Shown piece by piece: positions 1-6,540 of a DNA stretch of 21,632 bases. Position numbers and translations under genes: made by a program. Positions within the stretch are counted from its first letter, which is position 1. Each line of letters starts with the position of its first letter. The stretch comes from Clostridia bacterium (GTDB lineage: Bacteria > Bacillota > Clostridia > Oscillospirales > CAG-272). The DNA lies in contig CAADYN010000037.1 of assembly GCA_900753285.1 (NCBI GenBank), positions 1 through 21,632 on the forward strand, read 5' to 3'. The notes below the pieces were generated by a model. That model saw only the letters and a program-made list of their open reading frames with translations, had not been told where the DNA came from and did no database searches.

Positions 1-3
1 AAT

Positions 4-137
4 TAACAACAGCGAACTTAAAAAAGAAGTATCGGAGGTCGTCCTCCACACGGGGGACGTGGATTGAAATTAACAACAGCGAACTTAAAAAAGAAGTATC
101 GGAGGTCGTCCTCCACACGGGGGACGTGGATTGAAAT
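4..137 (+). repeat. Tandem duplication of a CRISPR spacer-repeat unit
   Basis: The 67-bp unit 4-70 (spacer plus repeat) is repeated without any change at 71-137, so the first two spacers are identical. In one frame this spacer reads as codons for N-N-S-E-L-K-K-E-V-S-E, so the protospacer may come from a coding region. The duplication sits at the very start of the window, so an assembly artefact at a contig end is possible. Confidence 0.95.
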
Positions 138-238
138 ATTTATTGTTTATAATTTGTGATTATTGATTATGTCGTCCTCCACACGGGGGACGTGGATTGA
201 AATGACGGAGATGTATCAGGATTTATAGACCACTATAA

Positions 239-271
239 TTCGTTCTACACATGTGAAAATTGGATTGAAAT
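239..271 (+). repeat. Degenerate terminal CRISPR repeat
   Basis: Aligned to the consensus repeat without gaps, about 24 of 33 positions match. The last 11 bases (TGGATTGAAAT) are perfect, while the hairpin half has lost most of its pairing (for example GTGAAAAT where the consensus has GGGGGACG). Degenerate final repeats are usual at the trailer end, and this supports the plus orientation. Confidence 0.85.
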
Positions 272-489
272 ATTTGTGGACTTTGTATGTATTTCTTTCG
301 TGTTGTCATCCCCACCCCAAGTTGAATCAGATTCAATTTCTCTTATCAATGCTAACCCTCGTTCGGCAGCATCTTCCACAAATCCACCACACAACATTCG
401 TGCAAAATCAACATTGCAATCCGCAAAATTATCTGCTAAAATCAAATCCAATAAACTGCCACCCAAAACGCCAAAGAGAAAGAAATCAC
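272..489. other. Intergenic stretch between the CRISPR array and the GNAT gene, with a possible gene remnant on the minus strand
   Basis: No gene can be called with confidence. On the minus strand a frame is open from about 500 down to a TAG at 245-247. Its middle part reads protein-like (LLDLILADNFADC, then GGFVEDAAERGLAL), but the only start is a TTG at 466 without a ribosome site, a stop lies just upstream, and its last codons run into the decayed CRISPR repeat. It could be the tail of a decayed gene. A perfect 7-bp dyad, TTGAATC-A-GATTCAA, lies at 322-336. No clear promoter for the GNAT gene was found. Confidence 0.3.
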
Positions 490-930
490 ATGAATACTCG
501 CATCATCACCCCCGAACTAAAACTAATCCCATATTACCCCAATCCGGATGTCGCGCTGGCGTGGTATCAGGATCCGGACGTTTGCAAGCAGGTCGACAAT
601 ATCGACTTCACCTACACGCTCGGCAGACTTAACGCAATGTATAATTACCTCAGCACACACGGCGATTGCTATTATATCGAATACCGCGGCGTGCTTGTCG
701 GGGACGTGTCGCTGAGAGATAACTGCGAGGTCGCCATTGTTGTCTCAAAGGAATACCAGAACCGCCACATCGGACGACAGTGCATAGCAGATATGCTTTG
801 CCTTGCACGGGAAAAGGGAATGCAGTCCGTCAAAGCTAACATCTACTCCTTCAACACGCAGAGCCAAGCCATGTTTTTGAGCCTCGGCTTTAAGAAAATT
901 TCCGACGAATGGTACGAATATAATTTATAA
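490..930 (+). CDS. GNAT-family N-acetyltransferase
   Basis: A 146-residue protein with the GNAT fold: it would transfer an acetyl group from acetyl-CoA to an amine, here of unknown substrate. The acetyl-CoA pyrophosphate loop is visible around residues 90-97 (QNRHIGRQ, matching Q/R-x-x-G-x-G/A), preceded by the beta-4 strand CEVAIVVSKEY. The C-terminal motif follows at residues 122-134 (N-T-Q-S-Q-A-M-F-L-S-L-G-F). The length is normal for a single-domain GNAT. I chose the ATG at 490 because the protein then starts right before the conserved N-terminal strand (RIITPELKLIPY). The frame is open upstream to 253, but that part is low-complexity and not conserved-looking. The ribosome site is weak (AAGAGAAAG). 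It stands alone, with a terminator directly behind it. Confidence 0.88.
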   Translation: MNTRIITPELKLIPYYPNPDVALAWYQDPDVCKQVDNIDFTYTLGRLNAMYNYLSTHGDCYYIEYRGVLVGDVSLRDNCEVAIVVSKEYQNRHIGRQCIADMLCLAREKGMQSVKANIYSFNTQSQAMFLSLGFKKISDEWYEYNL

Positions 931-936
931 ATACAG

Positions 937-978
937 CTCCGCTTACTTGACGCACACATCAGGTAACGGAGTTTTTTT
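937..978 (+). terminator. Rho-independent terminator after the GNAT gene
   Basis: An imperfect hairpin has arms CTCCG...TGA and TCA...CGGAG with internal TTAC/GTAA pairing, and is followed at once by seven T residues (972-978). Confidence 0.85.
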
Positions 979-990
979 GCGCTGTTTGTG

Positions 991-1019
991 TTGACATCGG
1001 CTGTACCCCATGATATAAT
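991..1019 (+). promoter_or_regulatory. Sigma-A promoter of the fucosidase operon
   Basis: TTGACA (991-996), a 17-bp spacer and TATAAT (1014-1019), with a TG extended -10 element at 1011-1012. Both hexamers are perfect. It lies about 80 bp upstream of the fucosidase start. Confidence 0.9.
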
Positions 1020-1035
1020 TCTTATAATACTATGC

Positions 1036-1060
1036 TTGACAACTCATGCAATATTGTCAA
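1036..1060. promoter_or_regulatory. Perfect inverted repeat in the 5' leader of the fucosidase operon, candidate operator
   Basis: The arms TTGACAA (1036-1042) and TTGTCAA (1054-1060) are exact reverse complements separated by 11 bp. The site begins about 17 bp after the -10 box, a usual place for a repressor roadblock. The left arm also contains a -35-like TTGACA, but no -10 box follows at the right distance. A regulatory role is inferred. Confidence 0.45.
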
Positions 1061-1098
1061 AAATGCTTGAAATTTATCATATCAAAAGGAGAAAAGCC

Positions 1099-2523
1099 AT
1101 GTACAAGAGCTACGAGAACGACAAAATTCTTGTGAAAACTCATCCTTCTCCGCGTCAGCTTGCGGTTGAAGAGATGGAGTTCTACGCTTTCGCACATTTC
1201 ACCGTCAATACCTTCACCGATAAGGAGTGGGGAGACGGTACTGAGCCGGAATCGGTGTTCGACCCGAGCGAGCTTGACGCAAATCAATGGGTTGACGCGC
1301 TCAAAGCAGCCGGGGTAAAGGGACTAATCCTGACCTGCAAGCACCATGACGGATTCTGCCTGTGGAATTCCGCTTATACGGAGCATTCTGTGAAAAACAG
1401 TCCGTTCCGCGGCGGAAAAGGTGACGTTGTGCGCGAGGTTTCGGACGCTTGCCATAAGGGAGGAATCAAATTCGGCGTCTACCTCTCACCTTGGGACAGA
1501 AATTCACGCCTCTACGGACAGGGCAAGCCTTACGACGACTACTTCTGCAATCAGCTGACGGAGCTTTGCTCAAACTACGGCGAGCTTTTTACCGTGTGGT
1601 TTGACGGAGCGTGCGGTGAAGGACCCAACGGCAAGAAGCAGATCTACGACTGGGAGAGATACTACGCGCTGATACGAAAGCTGCAACCGAACGCTGCCAT
1701 CTCGATAAGCGGACCGGACATTCGTTGGTGCGGAAACGAGGCGGGAGACACAAGACCGAGCGAATGGTCAGTCCTACCTACCGGATTCTACTCCCCCGAA
1801 GAGGTTGCCGCAAGAAGTCAGCAGAGTGACACAAAGGAATTCCGCGAGAAGAAGATCGGCGAAATGGAAAAAGACCTCGGAAGCCGCGAATTTCTTGAAG
1901 GTGCGAAGGGTTACAAATGGAGCCCCGCCGAGACAGACACTTCCATAAGACCCGGTTGGTTCTATCACGCGTCGGAGGACGATAAGGTGCGCTCACCCGA
2001 AACTCTCATCGACATATGGTATCGCACAGTCGGCGGAAACTCAACGCTCCTTCTCAATATCCCGCCGGACAGACGAGGACTTTTCCACGAGAACGACGTG
2101 AAGAACCTCCGCGAAATGGGAGACTACATACGCCGTACCTTTGCCGTGAATCTTGCGGAAAACGCCGAGATAACCGCCGACCGCGACAACGGCTACGACC
2201 TGCCCGAGAACGTCAAGACCGACAGCTATGACACATACTATAAGCCGTTTGACGGAGAAAACGCGGTTACACTGAACATAAAGCTCACCGAGCCGCACTA
2301 CGTAACTCATGTGGTGATTAAAGAGAACATCAAAATGAGCCAGCGCATCGAAGAGTACGTTATCGAAGCAAAATCAGGCGAAAACTGGGTTCAAGTAAAC
2401 CGCGGAACTACCGTAGGATACAAGAAAATCGCGCATTTCGACGCCGTCACGACCGATGAGATACGCATAAAAATCCTCGATTCGCGCGTTTGCCCTGTGA
2501 TTTCGTTCGTCGGAATTTATTGA
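1099..2523 (+). CDS. Alpha-L-fucosidase, GH29 (subfamily B-like, alpha-1,3/1,4)
   Basis: A 474-residue glycoside hydrolase predicted to release L-fucose from glycans by a retaining mechanism. The N-terminal region (PSPRQLAVEEMEFYAF, then WGDGTE) and KHHDGFCLW are hallmarks of GH29-B, whose characterised members prefer alpha-1,3/1,4 fucose of Lewis-type structures. The nucleophile is Asp169 in VWFDGACGEG. The likely acid/base is Glu214 in GPDIRWCGNE, 45 residues later, a spacing that agrees with what I recall for bifidobacterial GH29-B. The (beta/alpha)8 catalytic domain spans about 1-340, and a beta-sandwich follows (about 360-474). There is no signal peptide, so it should act in the cytoplasm on imported oligosaccharides. 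The ATG at 1099 has AAAAGGAG 7 bp upstream; the longer frame from 988 would run through the promoter. The next gene starts 3 bp after the stop. Confidence 0.93.
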   Translation: MYKSYENDKILVKTHPSPRQLAVEEMEFYAFAHFTVNTFTDKEWGDGTEPESVFDPSELDANQWVDALKAAGVKGLILTCKHHDGFCLWNSAYTEHSVKNSPFRGGKGDVVREVSDACHKGGIKFGVYLSPWDRNSRLYGQGKPYDDYFCNQLTELCSNYGELFTVWFDGACGEGPNGKKQIYDWERYYALIRKLQPNAAISISGPDIRWCGNEAGDTRPSEWSVLPTGFYSPEEVAARSQQSDTKEFREKKIGEMEKDLGSREFLEGAKGYKWSPAETDTSIRPGWFYHASEDDKVRSPETLIDIWYRTVGGNSTLLLNIPPDRRGLFHENDVKNLREMGDYIRRTFAVNLAENAEITADRDNGYDLPENVKTDSYDTYYKPFDGENAVTLNIKLTEPHYVTHVVIKENIKMSQRIEEYVIEAKSGENWVQVNRGTTVGYKKIAHFDAVTTDEIRIKILDSRVCPVISFVGIY

Positions 2524-2526
2524 GAT

Positions 2527-3531
2527 ATGAGCGACATCAGGGAAAATCCTCCGATATACTATTCTCAGGTGAACAAAACCGCCGAAAAGTTCATGGAAAC
2601 CTGTTACTCACCGAGCGACATGAGCAATTCCGAAATCGGAAAATACAGCGCGGTAGTGAACGGCAGACGGCAGGATGAGCCATTCGGAGTGATAATCGAC
2701 GCCGACGGAGACGAGATAGAGGTTTTGTCAAGCGGCAGACGACTTAGAACAAAGATAAAAGGCGGAAAAGCCGCAATATACAATATTCCCCCGACAAAGG
2801 ACGGAGCGGAGTACCTCATTTTGAGAAGCGGCGTTGTCGTCAGTCACGGAAAGCTCTATCCCACCGGAAAGCTGCGCATGATACGCTCGGGAGGAAAGCC
2901 GTTCAATATACGCGACCTCGGCGGGAAGAAATGCGACGGAGGAGAGACAAAATACGGTATTATCTATCGCGGAGCTGAGCTGAACGGTGACTACTTTCAC
3001 GTTACAGTGACAGACGCAGACAGGGAAGTGCTTTGCGGATTCCTCGGGATAAATTGTGAGCTTGACCTGCGCGGAGACAAGGAAACCTACGGCATAACAT
3101 CGTCCGTGCTTGGCGAGAGGGTGAAGTATGAGCATTATCCTGTCGGTGCATACGCGGATGGAGTAAGGCTCGACGGTGATTTTACTAAGCTGTATGGGAC
3201 GCTGCTCGAGAGCACAATATCGCATTCTCTGGCAGGAGACGTCACATATATCCACTGTATGCTCGGCGGGGACAGAACGGGAACATTCTGCGCAATTCTC
3301 GAGGGACTGCTTGGCGTGGACAGGAGCGATATCGACAAGGACTACGAGCTGACTTCCCTTGCAGGCGGACCGAGACAGAGAAACAGCGACAACTGGCGGG
3401 GCTTCATGGAGTATATGAACTCGCTCGACGGAGACTGTTTCCGAGACAAGTGCGTGTCGTGGGCTTTGGCGCTCGGCGTGGACAAAGACAAAATAAACGC
3501 CTTTCGCAGAATCATGACAGATTCAATTTAA
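2527..3531 (+). CDS. Tyrosine/dual-specificity protein phosphatase-like protein (Y_phosphatase3 type)
   Basis: A 334-residue protein with the cysteine-phosphatase signature H-C-M-L-G-G-D-R-T-G; Cys244 is the predicted nucleophile and Arg250 the phosphate-binding residue. Upstream, FNIRDLGG (about residues 126-133) is the typical N-terminal motif of bacterial tyrosine phosphatases of the IphP/Y_phosphatase3 group. Residues 1-115 look like an all-beta, Ig-like domain (GVIIDADGDEIEVL, YLILRSGVVVSHGKLYPTG). Bacterial relatives dephosphorylate phosphotyrosine, phosphoserine or phosphoinositides; the substrate here is unknown. No signal peptide was seen. The start is 3 bp after the fucosidase stop and has only a weak ribosome site, so translational coupling is likely. 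Shared expression suggests a link with sugar metabolism, perhaps sugar-phosphate or regulatory dephosphorylation, but this is inference. Confidence 0.85.
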   Translation: MSDIRENPPIYYSQVNKTAEKFMETCYSPSDMSNSEIGKYSAVVNGRRQDEPFGVIIDADGDEIEVLSSGRRLRTKIKGGKAAIYNIPPTKDGAEYLILRSGVVVSHGKLYPTGKLRMIRSGGKPFNIRDLGGKKCDGGETKYGIIYRGAELNGDYFHVTVTDADREVLCGFLGINCELDLRGDKETYGITSSVLGERVKYEHYPVGAYADGVRLDGDFTKLYGTLLESTISHSLAGDVTYIHCMLGGDRTGTFCAILEGLLGVDRSDIDKDYELTSLAGGPRQRNSDNWRGFMEYMNSLDGDCFRDKCVSWALALGVDKDKINAFRRIMTDSI

Positions 3532-3532
3532 T

Positions 3533-3575
3533 AAAAAAATGCAGTACTTCCGATTAAAGAGGCACTGCATTTTGT
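3533..3575. terminator. Bidirectional terminator between convergent genes
   Basis: Perfect 10-bp arms AAAATGCAGT (3536-3545) and ACTGCATTTT (3564-3573) have A and T tracts on both sides, serving the phosphatase gene on the plus strand and the solute-binding protein gene on the minus strand. Confidence 0.9.
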
Positions 3576-3591
3576 ATTAACTTAAATTCTA

Positions 3592-5118
3592 TCAGCCGGC
3601 AGCTTCAAGTGTAGCCTTGAGGTCAGCGAACTTGCTTATCATTCTTTCTGTCTGCTTGTTGATAGCCTTTTCCTGCTTAGCATATGCGGAAGCGAGGTCG
3701 GTGTTTCCGCTGTCTGCCATTGTGTAGAGGAAGCTGCTGAAGCCGAGACCGCCGAGATAACCGATGTCGTATCTGATGGTGTCAACGATAACTTCAAGGG
3801 ACTGCTGAGACTCTTCGTCACGGGAAACCTTACCCTGAAGTGTGGTGTTGAAGTAAGCGGGAGTAAGCTCGTTCTTGGAAGCTGCTCCGAGAGCGTCCAT
3901 TATATAACCGGTCTTTTCGTATTCAACGTTGGTGGAAGGAATTACATAGGTTGCGCATACGTTCGGGTTTACGCAGTGATGATATCCGTCCTGGTTTTCG
4001 TCGTACTTAGGCATGGGCATGATACCGAATTCGGACTCCATCTCACGCATTGTAGCAACTGCATGAAGCTCGCCGTAGTAGAAGAGGGACTTGTCTGTCT
4101 GGAACATCTTGAACGCGGGATCTTCACCTACGCCGTTCTTGGACCAGCTGTATGTGAGGTTGGTGTCATACATAAGAGTACCGATCTTTTCGAGAACGGA
4201 TACAGTCTTTTCGGAGTAGAATGTGTTCTGGGGAACGTCGTCTGCGTCCTTTGAGAAGAACTGAATATCGCATCCGATCATGGCAAGAGGCATCATATCG
4301 CAGAAGCAGATAAGACCGTACTGGTCAGCCTGAGTCATTTCGCCGTCGCCGTCAAGGTCGTTTGAAACGGTTTTGCCCATCTCAACCATCTTGTCTATCG
4401 TCCACTTACCGGAGTTCATGAGTTCATAAGGGCTTTCAAGCTGATTCTGGTTGAGAATTACCTTGTTGAACATCATAGCGCCGATGGACTTCTTGTACAT
4501 TGTACCGATATCGCCTGTGAGAGCGAAGTTCATGTTTTCAACGGACATATCCTTGAGGATGTTCTGGTCCCACCACGGAGCGGTAAGGTCAAGAGTACCT
4601 TTCGCGGAGAAGTTGTTCAGTTCCTGTACGTTTCCGTTCTGTGCGGAAGAGAAGGTTGAACCTACATTAAGGGTGTAAAGCTGATAAGCGTTGTCCTGAG
4701 ACTTAACGGAGTTTGCAAGGAGGGACTGGTCGCTTGAACCGGTGGAATAAACCGTAACGATGTCAACGCCGAGAAGATCTTCAACCTGAGATGTACGTGC
4801 ATAAACCGCGTCGTTCAGTGTTTCGCCGGTGTATTCGGTTGCGCTCCAGTCAACGTCGCCCCAGATACCGCCGTCATCGGGATAAGTAACTACGGTGAAT
4901 GTGGAACCGTCGTACTTTGTGCCTGCGGGAATGTTAGCCTCATACTTGGAAGGCTCGGTTTCTTCGGGAGTTGTGTCCGCGGTGCTCGAGGTTTCCGTGT
5001 CTGCTGTGTTGTTGTTCTGCGTCGTTTCCTTATTTGTGTCGTTTGAGTTGTTTGAACAGCCTGCAAAAGCTGTCAGAAGGAGGCACAGACAAAGGACAAG
5101 AGAAATCTGCTTTTTCAT
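3592..5118 (-). CDS. ABC-type extracellular solute-binding lipoprotein
   Basis: A 508-residue lipoprotein. It has a short positive N-terminus (MKK), a hydrophobic stretch and a lipobox ending A-G-C, with Cys21 as the lipidated residue. A Ser/Thr/Asn/Glu-rich linker follows (about 22-57), and then a periplasmic-binding-protein-like body (TFTVVTYPDDGGIWGD, GETLNDAVYARTSQVEDLLG, GIMPMPKYDENQDGYHHCV). These traits fit family-1 solute-binding proteins that capture sugars or oligosaccharides on the cell surface for an ABC importer. No permease or ATPase gene is adjacent, so it is an orphan here and its ligand is unknown. It starts at the ATG at 5118, with AAGGTGG 8 bp upstream. It converges with the fucosidase operon, which fits, but does not prove, uptake of fucosylated glycans. 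Confidence 0.88.
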   Translation of the reverse strand: MKKQISLVLCLCLLLTAFAGCSNNSNDTNKETTQNNNTADTETSSTADTTPEETEPSKYEANIPAGTKYDGSTFTVVTYPDDGGIWGDVDWSATEYTGETLNDAVYARTSQVEDLLGVDIVTVYSTGSSDQSLLANSVKSQDNAYQLYTLNVGSTFSSAQNGNVQELNNFSAKGTLDLTAPWWDQNILKDMSVENMNFALTGDIGTMYKKSIGAMMFNKVILNQNQLESPYELMNSGKWTIDKMVEMGKTVSNDLDGDGEMTQADQYGLICFCDMMPLAMIGCDIQFFSKDADDVPQNTFYSEKTVSVLEKIGTLMYDTNLTYSWSKNGVGEDPAFKMFQTDKSLFYYGELHAVATMREMESEFGIMPMPKYDENQDGYHHCVNPNVCATYVIPSTNVEYEKTGYIMDALGAASKNELTPAYFNTTLQGKVSRDEESQQSLEVIVDTIRYDIGYLGGLGFSSFLYTMADSGNTDLASAYAKQEKAINKQTERMISKFADLKATLEAAG

Positions 5119-5189
5119 TAGTATACCACCTTAAATAATATGAAATCTTGAAAATCGGGTGAAAGAAACCCCTCACCCTGCTTACATAC

Positions 5190-5218
5190 ATTATACTTGT
5201 GTAAAACACATTTGTCAA
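5190..5218 (-). promoter_or_regulatory. Consensus sigma-A promoter of the solute-binding protein gene
   Basis: Read on the minus strand: TTGACA (5218-5213), a 17-bp spacer and TATAAT (5195-5190). Both hexamers are perfect, about 70 bp upstream of the start codon. Confidence 0.9.
5198..5210. promoter_or_regulatory. Palindrome inside the promoter spacer, candidate operator
   Basis: TGTGT-AAA-ACACA is a perfect inverted repeat lying between the -35 and -10 boxes of the solute-binding protein promoter. A protein bound there would block RNA polymerase directly, as expected for sugar-responsive repression of an uptake gene. The regulator is unknown. Confidence 0.55.
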
Positions 5219-5386
5219 CGAGTTTCAATGATTATTAATAAAAAATTGACATAAATAGGAATTTTACAACTAAATGTAATCTCATTCGCAACATTTATTT
5301 GCCTTTGCAAAAACAAACCTTATGATTAATATACCCGAGTAAAAAATAATTTAAACATAAGATACATATGAAAACTCTTCCGTTCA
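5219..5386. other. AT-rich divergent intergenic region without a gene
   Basis: Together with the flanking promoters, this makes a 327-bp gap between the solute-binding protein and the oxidoreductase genes. It is strongly AT-rich. A TTGACA is present near 5246 on the plus strand but lacks a matching -10 box. No RNA gene or terminator was recognised. Confidence 0.5.
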
Positions 5387-5415
5387 TTGTATTTTGCGGG
5401 CTTTTATGTTATAAT
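5387..5415 (+). promoter_or_regulatory. Probable promoter of the oxidoreductase/phosphoesterase operon
   Basis: A perfect TATAAT (5410-5415) has a TG extended -10 at 5407-5408. The -35 is poor (TTGTAT, 5387-5392) at a 17-bp spacing. It is about 30 bp upstream of the oxidoreductase start, consistent with a short leader. Confidence 0.65.
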
Positions 5416-5445
5416 TTACAAAACTCTATATTGATGGAGGACAAA

Positions 5446-6528
5446 ATGAACGTATACGAACTTTTAAACGGAATAAAAAAGCCTGAGCCTGCCGTGAGCG
5501 GAGAGGAATTCTGCTTTGCCGCTGTCGGACTTGACCACGGACATATCGGCGGAATGTGCTCGGGACTTGTTCAGGCAGGCGCAAAGCTCCTCTATGTGTG
5601 CGACAGTGACGAGAACAAAGCGAGAGAGCTTGCAGCAAAGTACGGTGCCGAAGTGGTATCTTCGCTTGACGAGATATGCGCGGACAAAAGGGTAAAGATG
5701 GTAGCGTCGGCTGCTGTTCCCTCTGACAGAGGACCGCTCGGATGTGAGGTAATGCGCCGCGGACTTGACTATTTTGTCGACAAAGCGCCGTTTACCACAC
5801 TCGGACAGCTTGTCGCGGCTGAGAAAACGGTAAAGGAAACCGGAAAACGCTATTTCGTGTACTATTCCGAAAGACTGCACAGCGAATGCTCGATTTTCGC
5901 GGGATATCTTCTCGAAAACGACTTTATCGGTGATGTCGTGAACATAATCGGCACGGGACCTCACACGATAAACGCTCCCACCAGACCGGAATGGTTTTTC
6001 GACAGGAAGAGGTACGGCGGAATCCTCTGCGATATCGGTTCACATCAGGCGGAGCAGTTCCTCTATTACTCCGGCTCGGACAGAGTGAGAGTGGACGACT
6101 CATCCATAGGTAACTTCCGCTACAACGAATACCCTGAGCTTGACGACTTCGGAGATATGCACCTCACAGCCGCAAACGGAGTTACCGGATACCACAGAGT
6201 AGACTGGCTCTCCCCTCGCGGTCTTAAATCATGGGGCGACGGACGCTGCGTTATCGAGGGAACAAAAGGGTATATCGAAATGCGCAAGAACATAGATTTG
6301 ACTGTAGGCGGGGGGAATATCCTCTACCTTGTGAATGACGACGGGGAGTTCCGCATAGACGCCGGAGGAAAAGTGGGAGCGCCGTTCTTCCGCGATATGA
6401 TTCTCGACTGCCTTGACGGAACAGAGAACGCCATGACACAGTCTCACATTTTCGCGGCGGCAAGAGTATCGCTAATAGCACAGGAAAACGCGCGCGACCT
6501 TACTCCCGATGTACCGAACAGAAGATAA
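5446..6528 (+). CDS. Gfo/Idh/MocA-family NAD(P)-dependent oxidoreductase
   Basis: A 360-residue protein predicted to oxidise or reduce a sugar, inositol or related polyol with NAD(P). Three elements place it in the family: the N-terminal Rossmann strand-turn (FAAVGLDHGHIGGM) followed by the acidic end of beta-2 (YVCDSDENKARELAAKYGAE), the DKAPF segment in the position of the family's E-K-P motif, and the active-site-type segment GGILCDIGSHQAEQFLYY with a D-x-G-x-H pattern. The glycine loop is unusual, G-L-D-H-G-H-I instead of G-x-G-x-x-G. The start at 5446 is chosen for GGAGG 5 bp upstream; an earlier ATG at 5368 has no ribosome site and would lie upstream of the promoter. The phosphoesterase gene follows after 12 bp. 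The substrate is unknown; the nearby fucosidase and sugar-binding protein suggest carbohydrate. Confidence 0.87.
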   Translation: MNVYELLNGIKKPEPAVSGEEFCFAAVGLDHGHIGGMCSGLVQAGAKLLYVCDSDENKARELAAKYGAEVVSSLDEICADKRVKMVASAAVPSDRGPLGCEVMRRGLDYFVDKAPFTTLGQLVAAEKTVKETGKRYFVYYSERLHSECSIFAGYLLENDFIGDVVNIIGTGPHTINAPTRPEWFFDRKRYGGILCDIGSHQAEQFLYYSGSDRVRVDDSSIGNFRYNEYPELDDFGDMHLTAANGVTGYHRVDWLSPRGLKSWGDGRCVIEGTKGYIEMRKNIDLTVGGGNILYLVNDDGEFRIDAGGKVGAPFFRDMILDCLDGTENAMTQSHIFAAARVSLIAQENARDLTPDVPNRR

Positions 6529-6540
6529 CGGAGAACATTA

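Larger units (their letters stand above)
1..271 (+). CRISPR. CRISPR array, leader-distal end (type I-C-like repeat)
   Basis: Three identical 33-bp repeats lie at 38-70, 105-137 and 171-203. A degenerate fourth is at 239-271, and the window opens on the last three bases (AAT) of another. Spacers are 4-37 (34 nt), 71-104 (34 nt), 138-170 (33 nt) and 204-238 (35 nt). The repeat starts GTCGTCC, can fold a 7-bp stem (GTCCTCC/GGGGGAC around ACAC) and ends GTGGATTGAAAT, the form typical of subtype I-C arrays, in which the ATTGAAAT end becomes the crRNA 5' tag. The plus orientation follows from that end and from decay of the right-hand repeat, which marks the trailer. Leader and cas genes would lie left of the window. 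The subtype is inferred from the repeat alone. Confidence 0.95.

Noticed and set aside
1..271. A new defence system next to the CRISPR array
   Set aside because: Only the array's tail is present and no cas or other defence gene was recognised in the window; the GNAT neighbour is an ordinary single-domain protein.
253..489. N-terminal extension of the GNAT protein
   Set aside because: The frame is open, but the translated part is low-complexity, begins inside the decayed CRISPR repeat and lacks a ribosome site; the conserved GNAT fold begins at 490.
988..1098. Longer start for the fucosidase
   Set aside because: It would overlap the -35 and -10 boxes of a perfect promoter; a strong ribosome site precedes 1099.
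5368..5445. Upstream ATG for the Gfo/Idh oxidoreductase
   Set aside because: It has no ribosome site and lies upstream of the promoter's -10 box; GGAGG marks 5446.
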